This document shows positions 1 through 11,185 of a stretch of 64,000 nucleotides of DNA, piece after piece. The notes below the pieces were generated by a model. The model ran no database searches. It had not been told where the DNA came from and worked only from the letters and a program-made list of their open reading frames with translations. Numbering within the stretch: position 1 is the first letter of the stretch; each line of letters opens with the position of its first letter. A program made the position numbers and the translations under genes. Source of the DNA: Brachycybe producta (Eukaryota; Arthropoda; Diplopoda; Playtdesmida; Andrognathidae); the NCBI GenBank assembly GCA_036925085.1, contig JAUPFP010000032.1, forward strand, positions 887,501 to 951,500. Direction: 5' to 3'.

Positions 1-16
1 GGAACTATTTGACGCC

Positions 17-3000
17 ATGACAGTGTGAGGCAGAAAACGAAGCATGGTGTACAGGTGTGTGTGTGTCATTTTCGTTAATAGTTTTTATTCACAAGCAAAT
101 AAAATGCCTTCCTCATGTAGTGCTGTAAATTGTGTGAATAGATTTGAAAAGGGAAAGAATAGATCATTTTTTAAGTAAGTATATTTTATTTCATTTGGTA
201 AAGTGGGTTGAGTTGGTCCACATACCTAAACTGGAACACTTTTCTTTTATCAATAAAATGAATAGTTACCACTTAGACTAATAGTCTTAGATTAGCACTG
301 AAAATCACAATTCTACAGTTTTATTTTATTCATTTATACTGTTTTATACCCAGCATTCTTTTCAGATATATAGTGTAAATTTTATCATTTTATTGAAAGT
401 GGTCCAAAATAGGTAGTCACCAAAAATGGCTACATTTGAACACTTTTATTAATTGTGTAGGCAAATGGCATCCTAGTTATATGAGACATCTTTACAAGCC
501 TCTAAAGGTTTAATATCCTGAATTTCTACTGAAGGTTTCCATTAAAAGACATTGATCTTACGAAGAAATGGGTTGCAGCTATGAAAAGAGATTCATGGAC
601 TCTGGTGTAGTCCCATCTGTTTTTAAATTTCCTGATCAGGTCAGCGGCCACCTCCAAGGAACGTGTTCAACTTCAACAGAAACGGAAACTAAAGAATGAA
701 GACTGTTGTGAAATTCCAGGTATACAACACGTTCATTGCTATATTGGCATGATGAAATTCCTACTGTGCTAATATACATAATACAGATATAGAGCCGGAG
801 ATTCAGCCACCAGTATCGATTGAAATGATATTAACAGACCACGGGTATGCCTTACAAAGTCCCAGGAAAGTGAAGAAAATGTCAACGGCTAGGTAAGGCA
901 TTACACATGGTGAAACAAGGCGCAAAATGCCAAAAAAAGAAGTGTGCCAACCAACATGAAGTAACATTAGGTTTAAGACGTGGATTCTCTGAAACAGGTG
1001 CCCTCATTACAGAAAATTGTTTTGATGGGGTCTTGAAAGATTTGCTAATAAATCATGCAAATGGGTTTAAAAAGAACAAGCACCAGAACAGGTTAAAACA
1101 TTTGCCCTAACACTGAATTTCTATTCTACCAAGGCATACAATTATTTGAGGAAATTTATAAAGCTTCCACACCCTCATACGATCCGTCATTGGGCTTTAG
1201 CAGTTGATGGGAGACCTGGTTTTACAGAAGAAAGGTTTTGCAAAATTCGTTCACACATTAAGAACAATGGACCTGTTCTAGGGTGTTTAATGATGGTCGA
1301 AATTGCCATCAAGAAAGGATTGGACTGGGATGGAAAACAAGTGATAGGCTACTGTGATTTGGGGAATGCAAACATTGAAAATGATAATTGTCCAGTTGCC
1401 AAAGAGGCACTTGTATTCATGTTGACTGCTGTTAACTACAGTTGGGAAATACCAATTGGATATTGTTTGATTGCTGGTTTAAATGCTGATACGAGAATAA
1501 ATTTAATTAACCAGTATATAGAGAAATTACATGATATTGGTGTTAGAGTTGTTGCCTTAACTTGTGATTGCACTTCAACAAATAAGGCAGTGCTTGATGG
1601 TCTTGGTGTGAACCTTAATAGTAACCGAAAAAGCTGGTTTGCACATCCATCTGATGAATTGCAAAAGGTTTATTGCTTACTGGATGCTGCTCATATGCTA
1701 AAATTAGCTAGGAACCTTATTGGTGACAAAAAAGTCCTCATTGATGGGACTGTAAGTACAAATTGCAATAAAATTGATTGGCAATACTTTTGTGAGTTGG
1801 AAAAACTCCAAAGTAGCCAAGGGTTGCATGCTGCTAACAAGCTTTGCACTCAGCATATACAATGGCAACCACAAAAAATGAAAGTTTCTTTAGCTGCCCA
1901 GACTTTGAGCAATTCAGTTGGCAATGCAATGGAGTTCTGTAGAGATTTGGGCATAAAACAATTTACCAATTGTGAACCAACTGTAAAATTTGCAAAAATG
2001 ATTAACATTATTTTTCACCTTTTAAATTCATGCCATCCATATGGACATGGAAGTAAACACCCAATATGGAAAAAAAATGAACAAGTAGTTAGAGCTAGAA
2101 TTCAGGATGGTATTGAGTACCTGCAATCACTGAAGCTGGCTGGTATTGAGTACCTGCAATCACTGAAGCTGGCTGATGGCACTCTTGTACTGCACTCAAA
2201 TCGTAAAACACCAATATATGGTCTAATCTTGGATCTGCAGTCTGTCCTAGGTATTGCTGAAGAATTTGTTTGGTTCGAAAATCCTCCTTTAAAATGTTTT
2301 CTCACGAGGCGTCTTAGCCAAGATCACTTAGAGCTTTTCTTTGCATCTATACGCAAAAGTGGTGGTAATAACAATAACCCCACTGCCTTGGAATTTCGAT
2401 CTGCATACAGAAAATGTCTAATTGCACGTATTGATCCATCTGTGCGTGCAAACTGCCAGCCTTCAAATGAGTCCGAACAGCTATGTCTCGGGTTAGCCAC
2501 AAACTATAATTGTCGTAATAATGAAAATAGGTTGCAATTTAATTTTGATCATGACTGTGCAATACATTGCAGGTAATGTGGTCCGTATGTGTAGTAAAAA
2601 GCTAAATTGTAGGGAATGTGTAAATTGTTTATATGCTGATGTAAGCACTCAAAAGACAGGATTGATTATGCAGAGAGATGTACGCAATGCTTTAATAAAC
2701 CCATCTTTAGATGTCATAGTAATATGTAAAACCGCTGAAACAGTTTTTTGGTCAGAAGATCTTGCATCAAGCCGAACCGACAAGAAATTCATGATGAGGT
2801 TAATTTGCTCAACAATGCGAACCATTCCTAGTGGGCTATTTTCGAAATATGATCATTTGTTTCTAGCCACCGAATTAATAGAAGAGTCCCATTTCTCAAT
2901 CTTAACTAAACTCATTTTAAAACAGTATTTCACTATTCGTATTCACCACCAATGTCGTGAAGAATCAGCAAAACTACGTGGTTTGCAAGTACGTCAAATG

Positions 3001-3470
3001 TTTACGAAACTTATTCTTTTCAAGGGTCAATAAGATGATCAATTTTGGTTGTACACATTTTGTAGTTGTAATGTGTTATTTCTGTACATTCAGAATTATA
3101 ATAAAAGAATAAACCACATTTGCATTTTGTTTTTATTTTCAGAGTGTGTGTTCCTATAATTTAATTCACTATGCCATAGGCCCATAGTCTTAAAACTTTG
3201 TTTGACATAAATTGAAGAGGTTAAATTTAATAAGTTATTTTATGCTTACTATGTTGATATTTTGCATATTAAAATTTTGAAAGTTTTAATATTAGTAAAT
3301 CACTAAGAATGTGTTACACACACATATATAGGACATAAACAGTTAAATTTAAGAAGGCAAAACATATGAAAGCACGAAATTTTATTTAGTACGGTTGAGC
3401 GTTTTTTTTTTTATAATGGTTCACTGTCAGCAGAATAGTGATTTCATGTGTTTTTGCCTCCTCCTGTCAT
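17..3470 (+). mobile_element. P-element/THAP9-type DNA transposon, decayed
   Basis: The body encodes a THAP-domain start and a P-element-type RNase-H-like transposase in split, partly frame-shifted reading frames. Possible inverted ends are ATGACAGTGTGAGGCAGAAA at 17-36 and, reversed, ATGACAGGAGGAGGCAAAAA at 3451-3470; these agree well but not perfectly, and no clean 8-bp target duplication was found, so the exact ends are tentative. Poly(A) signals AATAAA lie near 3100 and 3108. About 400 bp of AT-rich DNA with no recognised feature separates the poly(A) signal from the right end. Family identification is firm; the ends are not. Confidence 0.8.
104..3033 (+). pseudogene. THAP9/P-element transposase pseudogene
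   Basis: Exon 1 (104-174) encodes a THAP start, MPSSCSAVNCVNRFEKGKNR, with the first C-x4-C pair and a GTAAGT donor. Exon 2 (from 535) continues FPLKDIDLTKKWVAAMKRDSW, but the following C..H part of the THAP zinc finger is missing and the frame changes before the expected VPSVF. The catalytic body runs 907-1095, 1146-2576 and 2550-3033 in different frames, so there are frameshifts near 1090 and 2555. The usual DEMAIR-like catalytic motif reads MMVEIAIKKG (first Asp lost), while CDCTSTN, DAAHMLKL and QDHLELFFASIR are kept. A 33-bp tandem duplication near 2110-2175 repeats GIEYLQSLKLA. Not functional as it stands. Confidence 0.85.
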
Positions 3471-3735
3471 AACGGCTACGTTTCAATTAGGAACAGACAT
3501 GGCGGCCGCATCGCCTCTCTATCCCCTCCATCTCTGATAAAATAAGAGAAACTGGCATCACAGGTCTCCATCCCATAATAGGAAGTGGACAATAAACAGG
3601 ATAAGGTGTGGCTTATGACATCCTATGTTATTCTGATTGGCTACCATGAACAGATTTCCCGCCAAAGTTCAGCAAAGTTCTATCCATTCTGTTCATTCCT
3701 TTTATGCCAATGGAATGGACATTTGAACTGCTTTT

Positions 3736-4940
3736 TGACCTCCATTGCTCTAAAGAGCAATGGAGGTATATAGGATCATGCAAGAAAAGGGGAAAAAAAG
3801 GATGTCTGTGTGTCTGTGTGTGTGTGTGTGTCCGGAACCTGATTTAGTTCCTCGAACAACTCAAGAACGGAATGAGATAAAGACATGCAGTATTTTTTAT
3901 TTGATTCCGTGGGTCAATATGAAGCTCCTGACAAAAAATTAGAAAAGTTTATCCAGGGGTTATTTTTTTATGAATTTTTTAGAAACAAATTTTGAGTTTT
4001 TGGTCATAATTTTTAGTGGGTCGAACAACTCGAAAACGGGGCCACCTGCAATAAAATGTCATCAGACCTAAAATGATGTACACATTCTGACGATGAATCT
4101 GAAAATGGAATTTTAGAGCTATTCGATATATAAAATTTCGATTTTTTAAAAACGTAATTTTTTTTAAAAAAAGTCTCGATTCTTCCTCTTTCCAGTTGTA
4201 GCATTCGAAACGGGGACTTTTCTATTATTTAGGAGGGGTGTTCCTTTCTATGTTCTGTTATTATTTTTGTATATTAGAATACATGTGACGTATATTCATT
4301 CTAAACCATATTATTACAAATGAATGACGCATGTGCATCACATGTAACTATGTCATGTACTTGAATACATACATGTGTATGTATCTATATACACATGCAC
4401 ACACGTCTATACATGTGCATACACATGCGCACAAGTGTGTACATGTGTGTACACATGCACACAAGTGTGTACACGTGCTCACAAGTGTGTACATGTGCGT
4501 ACACGTGCCCACAAGTGTGTACATGTGCGTACACGTGTGCACAAATGTGTACATGTGCGTACACGTGCGCACAAGTGTGTACATGTGCGTACACGTGCGC
4601 ACAAGTGTGTACATGTGCGTACACGTGCGCACAAGTGTGTACATGTGCGTAGACGTGCGCACAAGTGTGTACATGTGCGTACACGTGCGCACAAGTGTGT
4701 ACATGTGCGTACACGTGCGCACAAGTGTGTACATGTGCGTACACGTGCGCACAAGTGTGTACATGTGCGTACACGTGCGCACAAGTGTGTACATGTGCGT
4801 ACACGTGCGCACAAGTGTGTACATGTGCGTACACGTGCGCACAAGTGTGTACATGTGCGTACACGTGCGCACACATGTAACAATGAAAAAAAAGTTGGTT
4901 ATTAGATATATGAAAGCATATAATAAAGCAATGGAGGTCT
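3736..4940 (+). mobile_element. Hairpin-headed repeat element, copy 1
   Basis: The left end holds a perfect 14-bp-arm hairpin (3738-3751 with 3754-3767, 2-nt loop) made of ACCTCCATTGCTCT and its complement. The right end (4927-4940) repeats AGCAATGGAGGTCT, so GACCTCCATTGCT also works as a terminal inverted repeat. The body has a TG-rich stretch, then two copies of a TCGAACAACTC(A/G)A(A/G)AACG motif, then a minisatellite. A second copy lies at 22186-26334 and aligns along its whole length apart from the minisatellite and a LINE insertion. No protein is encoded. Superfamily unknown. Confidence 0.7.
4380..4875 (+). repeat. 30-bp minisatellite, alternating purine-pyrimidine
   Basis: About 15 units of ACACGTGCGCACAAGTGTGT plus ACATGTGCGT, nearly identical from 4560 on and more diverged at the left. 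The 30-bp period contains no stop, so several frames on both strands stay open without being genes. The alternating purine-pyrimidine pattern is the type that can adopt Z-DNA. It lies inside the hairpin-headed element; the copy near 26100-26270 has the same kind of sequence but is short and diverged, so the expansion is specific to this copy. Confidence 0.95.
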
Positions 4941-5683
4941 ATAGGGTTCCTTGAATCCCTTGTTTAAGTATATGACCCCCAACGGAAAAAAACAGAATGG
5001 AAACTGAACAGACTGAACAGAAAAGAATGAAGTATAAGGCGGCCTTTACTAGGAAATATCAATCTTATTATCCATGAACTAACCATAAATTTCGATTTTT
5101 ATCGGTAATCGGCTATTTCGATTTTTTCTGTTTTTTAAATTAGAATATCTGACTTGCAACATATAGGTTTAGACCCACCAAATCCAGTTGAACCGAATGA
5201 GGATTCTGAAAAATGCCTTTGTCATTTGTTGCTGGGAAATTGCTAAGCGAATTGTACATCTGAAACGATTTGAAAGCATTGTATTAGTTGCTTAAATCCA
5301 GGCTCTGAAAATTAAGAAATTATTATAGTAAAATTAGAAGTATGACCACATTTTATTTGCCTGATTAATTTTAATTCCGGGAATAATTAAGGCTATTAAA
5401 AAAATAATTATTATTATACTACAAAGGCCATTTCAAAAGTTCTACACACTGAACATGTGTGTATTATAAGCCGGCAAGTTTCTCAAGCGCTCCATTTCGA
5501 TCAGCGATTTTTGATATTGTAAATGTTTTTCATGATGTCATTTTCGCACAGTCGACATTGTTGACATTTATGACATCCATGTAGAGTGGATTGATAAGTC
5601 AACCTGTCTCACAAATCTAGGCTATGTTCAACATTTCAGTGCTGTAGGTCATCGAGAACCTGCCAAACAAATAGCTCAAAGAT
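4941..5683. other. Intergenic, no feature recognised
   Basis: AT-rich DNA with short homopolymer runs. No coding segment, RNA gene or clear repeat was recognised. Confidence 0.5.
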
Positions 5684-6018
5684 TTGAACTAGAGACCTAC
5701 ATTGTGCAAAAAATTGAAGCCCAGCCCAGCCCATGAGACTATACCAGGCCCAGCCCACCAGGCCCACAAAGCCCACCAGGCCCACAAAGCCCACCAGGCC
5801 CACAAAGCCCACCAGGCCCATGAAGCCCACCAGGCCCATGAAGCCCACCAGGTCCATGAAGCCCACCAGGCCTATGAAGCCCACCAGGCCCACGAAGCCC
5901 ATAAGGCCCATGAAGCCCACCAGGCCCATGAAGCCCACCAGGCCCATGAAGCCCACCAGGCCCATGAAGCCCACAAAGCCCACCAGGCCTATGGGCTTTA
6001 TGTAGGTCTCTAATTTGA
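5684..6018 (+). repeat. Inverted-repeat element with GGCCCA minisatellite
   Basis: Short inverted ends flank a minisatellite: TTGAACTAGAGACCTACAT at about 5684-5702 and its near complement ATGTAGGTCTCTAATTTGAA at about 6000-6019. Between them (5742-5990) run about 20 copies of a 12-bp unit, CCCACCAGGCCC with variants CCCACAAAGCCC and CCCATGAAGCCC. The reading frames on both strands are by-products of the 12-bp period. Confidence 0.8.
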
Positions 6019-6547
6019 ACCATTACATCGCTCGCATCAAGTTAAATAAAAGAGGGCATTGACCGAAATTAAAGGGGAAATTCAACAAAAGGTTAAAAAC
6101 TGGTAAAGGCCGGAAAATCCTTTTGAAAGGGTCACTGGCAATCAACAATGAAAGAAAGGTCCTTCTAGAAAGTTCAATAACATTTAACAGTAAAGAAGGG
6201 TCCTTGAAAGTTCTAGAAGAAAACTATAAACTAGATCACTGTGAATGGTCATGTGCAATGTAAGGAACTCTACGTGACTTTTTTGGGACTCGGCAGTTTA
6301 AAGCCCAAATGTCATTCCTATTGACCCTCATTCTAGTTTCATACATTTTCATCTATTGGTAACTGTAATGTGTTAATGATGTAATGAATATTGTGATCTT
6401 TTACCTTCTCCCCCTTTATGAGTGTAATTTGAATTTGAATAGAATGTTTGTTCTAGAATGTTCTATAGAACATGGATTTGGGTATATTAGGAGCTAATAA
6501 ATTAATTTTGTAGAAGAAACACCACAGTAACATTAGTATAAACTTAC
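6019..6547. other. Region downstream of chemoreceptor exon
   Basis: About 530 bp with a faint 60-bp repetition around 6100-6230 (AGGGTCACTGG, AAGGTCCTTCTAG, AGGGTCCTTGAAAG). It was searched on the minus strand for the short terminal exon expected of a gustatory receptor (TYxxxxxF motif); none was found. Confidence 0.4.
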
Positions 6548-7651
6548 TTTGGCATTTACGGATGAGCAAAATAATACCGAAAATATGATGTAACAACATC
6601 CCATGATTGTTGCCGGCATAGCAAGAATGAAGTTACTATTTAAAGCCATGGCAATTCCTCTGATAAAGAAACAAAGTATGATAATGACAGCCAGATAGGT
6701 AAGCGCAAAAACATTGGCAGTTATTTCGTTAGCGAGCTGAACCAGATTGACAATGCTGGCATGTTTTCGTTGAAAGCGTAGCAGTTTCTCGTGAATTGGC
6801 GCGGAATCTTCATGGACATTGGATGTTGCCACAAATTCATTGAGGCATAGCGAACAGGCATAGATCATCTGAAAGTTAACTCCAATATGAGCCAGGGTGT
6901 AGCATGCATTGGTTATCATTGGTGTAGTTATTAGTAAGAATGTCCAGAATGGTAAACTTTGGTTCAAGGTTTTCGAAAAAGCGGTAAGTGTAGCCGTTGT
7001 TCGAAAGTAGTTGATTGCAGTTATGATGTAGCAATAACTTACGTAGAACAGGTAAAATATGGTGATTGTGGCAGCTATTCCACGTCCAAACATTGTGCAT
7101 TTCCTTCGGATGTTTCCACTTTGGCTTTTGTCACTCATTTTCATCAGGTGGTCGCAGAAACAATCTAGGAACTCTGTTAACTTTGCTTCCTGATTGGCTG
7201 CCAGTATGTTGGCAATGAAAAAAATTGAGCAAAAACAGAAATTCGACAAAGAAACTGCTCCAGCTCCAGTATTGCTTTGATAGTGTGCAGTGACATAATA
7301 TTTGAGATAAATGACTAAATCTGTCAAGCCGTAGATTAGTAGAAAGGATTTCTGGAGGAATGTGCAGTATGTTTTCCAGTTGGATTTCTCATCCTTGAGA
7401 AATTTCAAATTATAACCGAATAATTTCAGAATAATTAGCATTGGAAACATTCCTCGACTCAGGTTATACTTGGTTTGTTGCGAACTTCGAATATTTTTGT
7501 TGTCTTCTTCCATTTTTATCTCAGTGTTTTCGGAAAACATCCTGAGACTGAAATTAAATTTCGGAATGCACATTTCTGTTATGTTTGTAATTCCTTTAAT
7601 AGCCATGGAAACAATTGTTTCTATTTTTCTTAAAGTGCTACTTTCATACAA
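6548..7651 (-). CDS. Gustatory receptor-like 7TM protein, main exon (partial)
   Basis: One long exon of 368 codons. It has a hydrophilic N-terminal region, then hydrophobic segments such as FLLIYGLTDLVIYLKYYV, GIAATITIFYLFYVSYCYII, FWTFLLITTPMITNACYTL, VFALTYLAVIIILCFFI and ILAMPATIMGCCYIIFSVLF. About six membrane spans are visible. The layout fits the arthropod gustatory/7tm_7 family, whose members are ligand-gated cation channels in sensory neuron membranes. After NAK there is a good GTAAGT donor (6542-6547) in phase 0, the position where many arthropod Gr genes have their last introns. The seventh span and TYxxxxxF motif should lie on a further exon that I could not find, so the gene is partial or truncated. 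Assigned from topology, not from a strong motif. Confidence 0.6.
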
Positions 7652-7752
7652 TTAAAGTAAATAGGCTATACTACTTTATATGTAAGTTTCGTAATTTGCT
7701 AAATGGTATCTTTGAGCATTAATTATATATTGCATTGCCGTGTGGAGTCGCC

Positions 7753-8007
7753 ACTTACTTCGAAAAATCTCCGCAAAGAGCGCTAGCATTGTTTTTCTAT
7801 TGAGCCAATAGACCCAATGTTAAAGAAAAAACGTTAATTTTCAAAATACACAACAGTCGCGGCGGCAATATGTTTATTTTTCATATTTAACGTTGTCCAA
7901 TTTTGATGGTTCAAAGTGCAAGGTGCACCTTAAATATATGCTGATCGAGTGATAGAATGGCGAAAAATTGGAAAGTGTGCTTCAATTTTTAAAAAGTACT
8001 TCAAAAT
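7753..8007 (+). repeat. Half copy of the TTAA foldback element
   Basis: Matches the left arm of the foldback family seen at 31122, 41590 and 62157: the segment from ACTTCGAAAAATCTCCGC through GCTGATCGAGTGATAGAATG. The right arm is missing. It lies about 100 bp upstream of the chemoreceptor exon. Confidence 0.8.
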
Positions 8008-8220
8008 CGCGTTGTGAGGTGACAACACAGGCATATATCGATATTTTTCGAGTAGAGGAGTATACTTTTTATTGTTTTAGTTCCGATTAATGTTGTTTGG
8101 TGGCGCTTCTATCTGAAATTGGAAGTTTCTACCAAATACCGATTCATTTTGAAGCTTTTTTTTTAAATTAAAAAGGTCCTTTTAAAAAAAATGGACATCA
8201 TTTTTACAATCAAAAGGTTA

Positions 8221-8640
8221 CAATTACAATTAGTACTCTGCTGGCAGCCAAATAGGCCTATGGTAGAGGGACATAAAAGTCCACATGCAACATTAAGCAT
8301 TGTCAAGCACATATACATGCACATATATAAAAAGAAAATGAATATACAATTGTGAATCCCACAAAACAAAATTATCCCCATTCACCACTTCCTCAGGAAG
8401 AGAGTTCCATTGTCTTATATCTCTAGGGAAAAAATGACCAATAATATGAATCTCTTCTAGCAAAAATCTCCCTAGTTTTCTTAGAGTGGTCAGCCCTGCC
8501 CATATATATGGCTTTATGAATATCACTGGACTGTGGTTTAGGACAATCACCACGTGTAATTTTTCCAAACAATTTCAAACTTAACTCAGCCCTGCGATGT
8601 GCCAAACTATGCCATTGTAGCACTGACAGCATCTCAGTGA
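8221..8640 (-). mobile_element. LINE 3' end: RT C-terminus and tail
   Basis: On the minus strand one frame gives LSVLQWHSLAHRRAELSLKL and another gives RDIRQWNSLPEEVVNGDNF. Both are typical of the extreme C-terminus of CR1/L2/Jockey-type LINE reverse transcriptases (L.W.SLxxRR and WNSLPEEVV). The two halves are in different frames, so at least one frameshift separates them. The tail contains GCCAAATAGGCCTATGGTAG, also found at 43120. A 5'-truncated, dead copy. Confidence 0.75.
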
Positions 8641-9361
8641 GGTAATGGTCTCTTTAAGAAGTGTTACCATGTAGCTGCCATTTTTGGTGCTTTTGAGGTT
8701 TTGGCATAAAAGAATTGGTAGAGTACTGGTAGAGACATCTGGTGGGGGTGTTAAAATCCATTTAATGTGATTTTGCGAGTATTTAGAAGAAGAAAAACCT
8801 GCTTGTACATCACAAGCAGTTTTTTGCCCTTCCCCATCTGGAATCAAAAGAGGTGTGACTTGTTCACCCCATTTGTGTATCCGTTTTATGATTGGTGCTT
8901 TGAGTTGCTAAGCTTTGAAAAGTTGAACAATTTCAAAGCTAGCTTCATGCTCTGGCAAAAGGCAAAAACCTGCAGCTCTGACGTCATTTTTGAAGCTTCG
9001 CATGCCCTCTTTGAAGCTTCGCATGCCACTTTGCTGCTTAGCAAGGGGAGTATACACCAACCCTTATGACGTCATGGAAACAAGTTTATTTTTCTATGCA
9101 ATTACAGTAATTAATGCAATTAATGCAGTTAATGCAATTACAGTAATCAGCTTCTAATCACCGTTTGTTAAACATGTTATTTGTAAATTGGTACCTTTGA
9201 ACATACAGTACTTTAATGGTGTCGCTGCGTCAGTTCTGTGTTATTATTCTCCATAGACTTAATGTATAAAATGATTAGTAAATTGAAACCATGGCTGGAA
9301 CAACGTTGTAACTGGCAACAACAGCAACAACAAAAACTAAAATTCGTTTTTCACTTTTCAC
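8641..9361. other. Intergenic with short tandem duplications
   Basis: Contains a 20-bp tandem duplication (TTTGAAGCTTCGCATGCC, about 8990-9031), a small AATGCAATTA repeat near 9100-9145, and two TGACGTCA sites (8979, 9067). No gene recognised. Confidence 0.5.
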
Positions 9362-9866
9362 TTTAAGAGTCTAGATACAGCGTTTAATTCGAAATTTCTC
9401 CGAATATAGGCGCTGCGATCGTTTTTGATTGAAACACGGTTTTTTTTCTCCAGGTTTGAAGTCACGTAATAATTAATAGAAATACAATTTCACGTGCTAA
9501 GCTTATAAAACGCAATCAGCATTAAGTCAATAGATTAATGCACGTGCTAATTAATTTGTTATTGTTCTAAGTCGTTTTTAACGAGAGTTCTTCAAACTTT
9601 TGTGGGAAAGGTTTTTTGGGCCTATGGGATTTAACATGGAGTTAAAAAAATGTATGATTTTAAACATTATTTAAAAATAGAAGGACCTTTTCAAAATTTA
9701 TATAAAGCGATCACTTAATGAACAATACTTTCTATTGCATTTTGCGCTTTACTTTATCTTCATTGAGCGAATACGAGACTATTTCTTGAAATTTGAGTAA
9801 CACCCTATATGTCTCGTTGTCGTCTGCTCAAAACGACAAGATGGAGGTGTAGTCTAGGCTTTTAAA
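9362..9866 (+). repeat. 500-bp dispersed repeat, copy 1
   Basis: The same sequence occurs in reverse orientation at 63123-63643. The ends are weak inverted repeats (TTTAAGAGTCTAGATACAG and TTTAAAAGCCTAGACTACAC), suggesting a non-autonomous DNA transposon. No coding capacity. Confidence 0.75.
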
Positions 9867-10132
9867 CATTTTGACACACATTTTGTTTTTTCGAGCTTCT
9901 TAACATGAGTCTAAGCGCCATTTGCCAAATGCCTAAAATAACAGGAAGATTTAATCTGTTGTTGAAGATAACGAGTTTCCTGTTTTTAGTCTTTTCCTTT
10001 CAGAAAGAATAATAATTTGTTTATCTTTGTTTCAGAATATTATCAATGGTAGGCCTACCATTTCCTTTCTAGTAATTATTAAAATTTGTAAATATATATT
10101 TTTTTTTGTTAAAATACTGTAAAAAAGATTTT

Positions 10133-10228
10133 AAGACAAAGGTTTGTTAGAAACTAGAATAGTAATTGAATAAGAAAATTAATTTAGACACATTCAATTA
10201 CTATTCTAGTTTCTAAGAAACGTCGAAC
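10133..10228 (+). repeat. Small palindromic MITE (AGAAACTAGAATAG family)
   Basis: Arms TTAGAAACTAGAATAGTAAT and its complement surround a loop of about 25 bp. The same arm sequence ends larger palindromic elements at 40718, 41258, 49491 and 51886. Confidence 0.75.
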
Positions 10229-10647
10229 GGTCCACTTCCTGACACATAAACCTAATCTTTAGAAAAGTATCCTTTAGCCTCTAAGGTTCAAATTAAAAAC
10301 AGGAAATTTGTCACTGGAAATTCAACTTGTAGCCTCTAAACAGGATTCAAAAATATAGAAAAATCATTTTTTTTAGTTTAGTTTCTAAGATGGAATCCTG
10401 TTTATAGAGGGTACAAGTCAAAGGTCGAGTGTCAAGTTGGTTTCTTGAATTTGGGCCTAAGATTTGAAAGAAATTCAAGCAAAAACTACTTCGGACAGGA
10501 TGGACAAATCACAAAAGAAAGGGACTTTCTGGATTTTTTTTTTCTCTCGAACTTGACTTAATTCCATTTCCAGCTTGTTGTTTGTTTCTGTGATATTTTT
10601 GTTGTCATTGGGTTCAGTTGCACACTGTTTTATTGCAGCTAATAATA

Positions 10648-11084
10648 ATGATGACGTCAATTAATTTAACAAATATCTTTATTGTTTTCTGGATAATTAA
10701 CTGTTTCACATCAGGTAAATTTTAGTATATTCTTGGCTTTCTTGCTTTTTTTCAGTTTTTAAATTTTTCTAAATAAAACTTTTCGGTCTAAAAAATAAAA
10801 AGTATGAAAAGTTTTAAAATTTTAAAAAGTTTGAAGAGTTAACAAAAGTTTGTAAACTTTTTAATGGGTTTTAAATATTTTTGAAGCTTTTAAAATTTCT
10901 AAACATTATTCATTTTGGAACTTTTCAAACTGTTCTTAGTTTTTAAACTTTTTCTTGGAATTTTTTTTTTTTTAACTTTTTAAAATTTAAAAATTTCCAA
11001 ACTTTTAATATTTTTAAAACTTGAATAACTTTTCAACTATTTTAACCTTTTAAATAAATTTTAATAATAAATAATAATATTAAT

Positions 11085-11148
<64 letters not shown>

Positions 11149-11149
11149 G

Positions 11150-11185
<36 letters not shown>

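Noticed and set aside
4331-4954. Long open frames on both strands (up to about 200 codons)
   Set aside because: They are by-products of the 30-bp stop-free minisatellite; four or more overlapping frames stay open and no codon bias or protein family is visible.
5640-5690. Possible terminal exon for the chemoreceptor (minus strand, reads MTYSTEMLNIA then stop)
   Set aside because: It has TY but not the TYxxxxxF motif, encodes no seventh membrane span, and lies in the end of a repeat element.
5636-6023. GFMGLV / PTRPMK / QAHEAH repeat proteins
   Set aside because: Produced by the 12-bp minisatellite in every frame.
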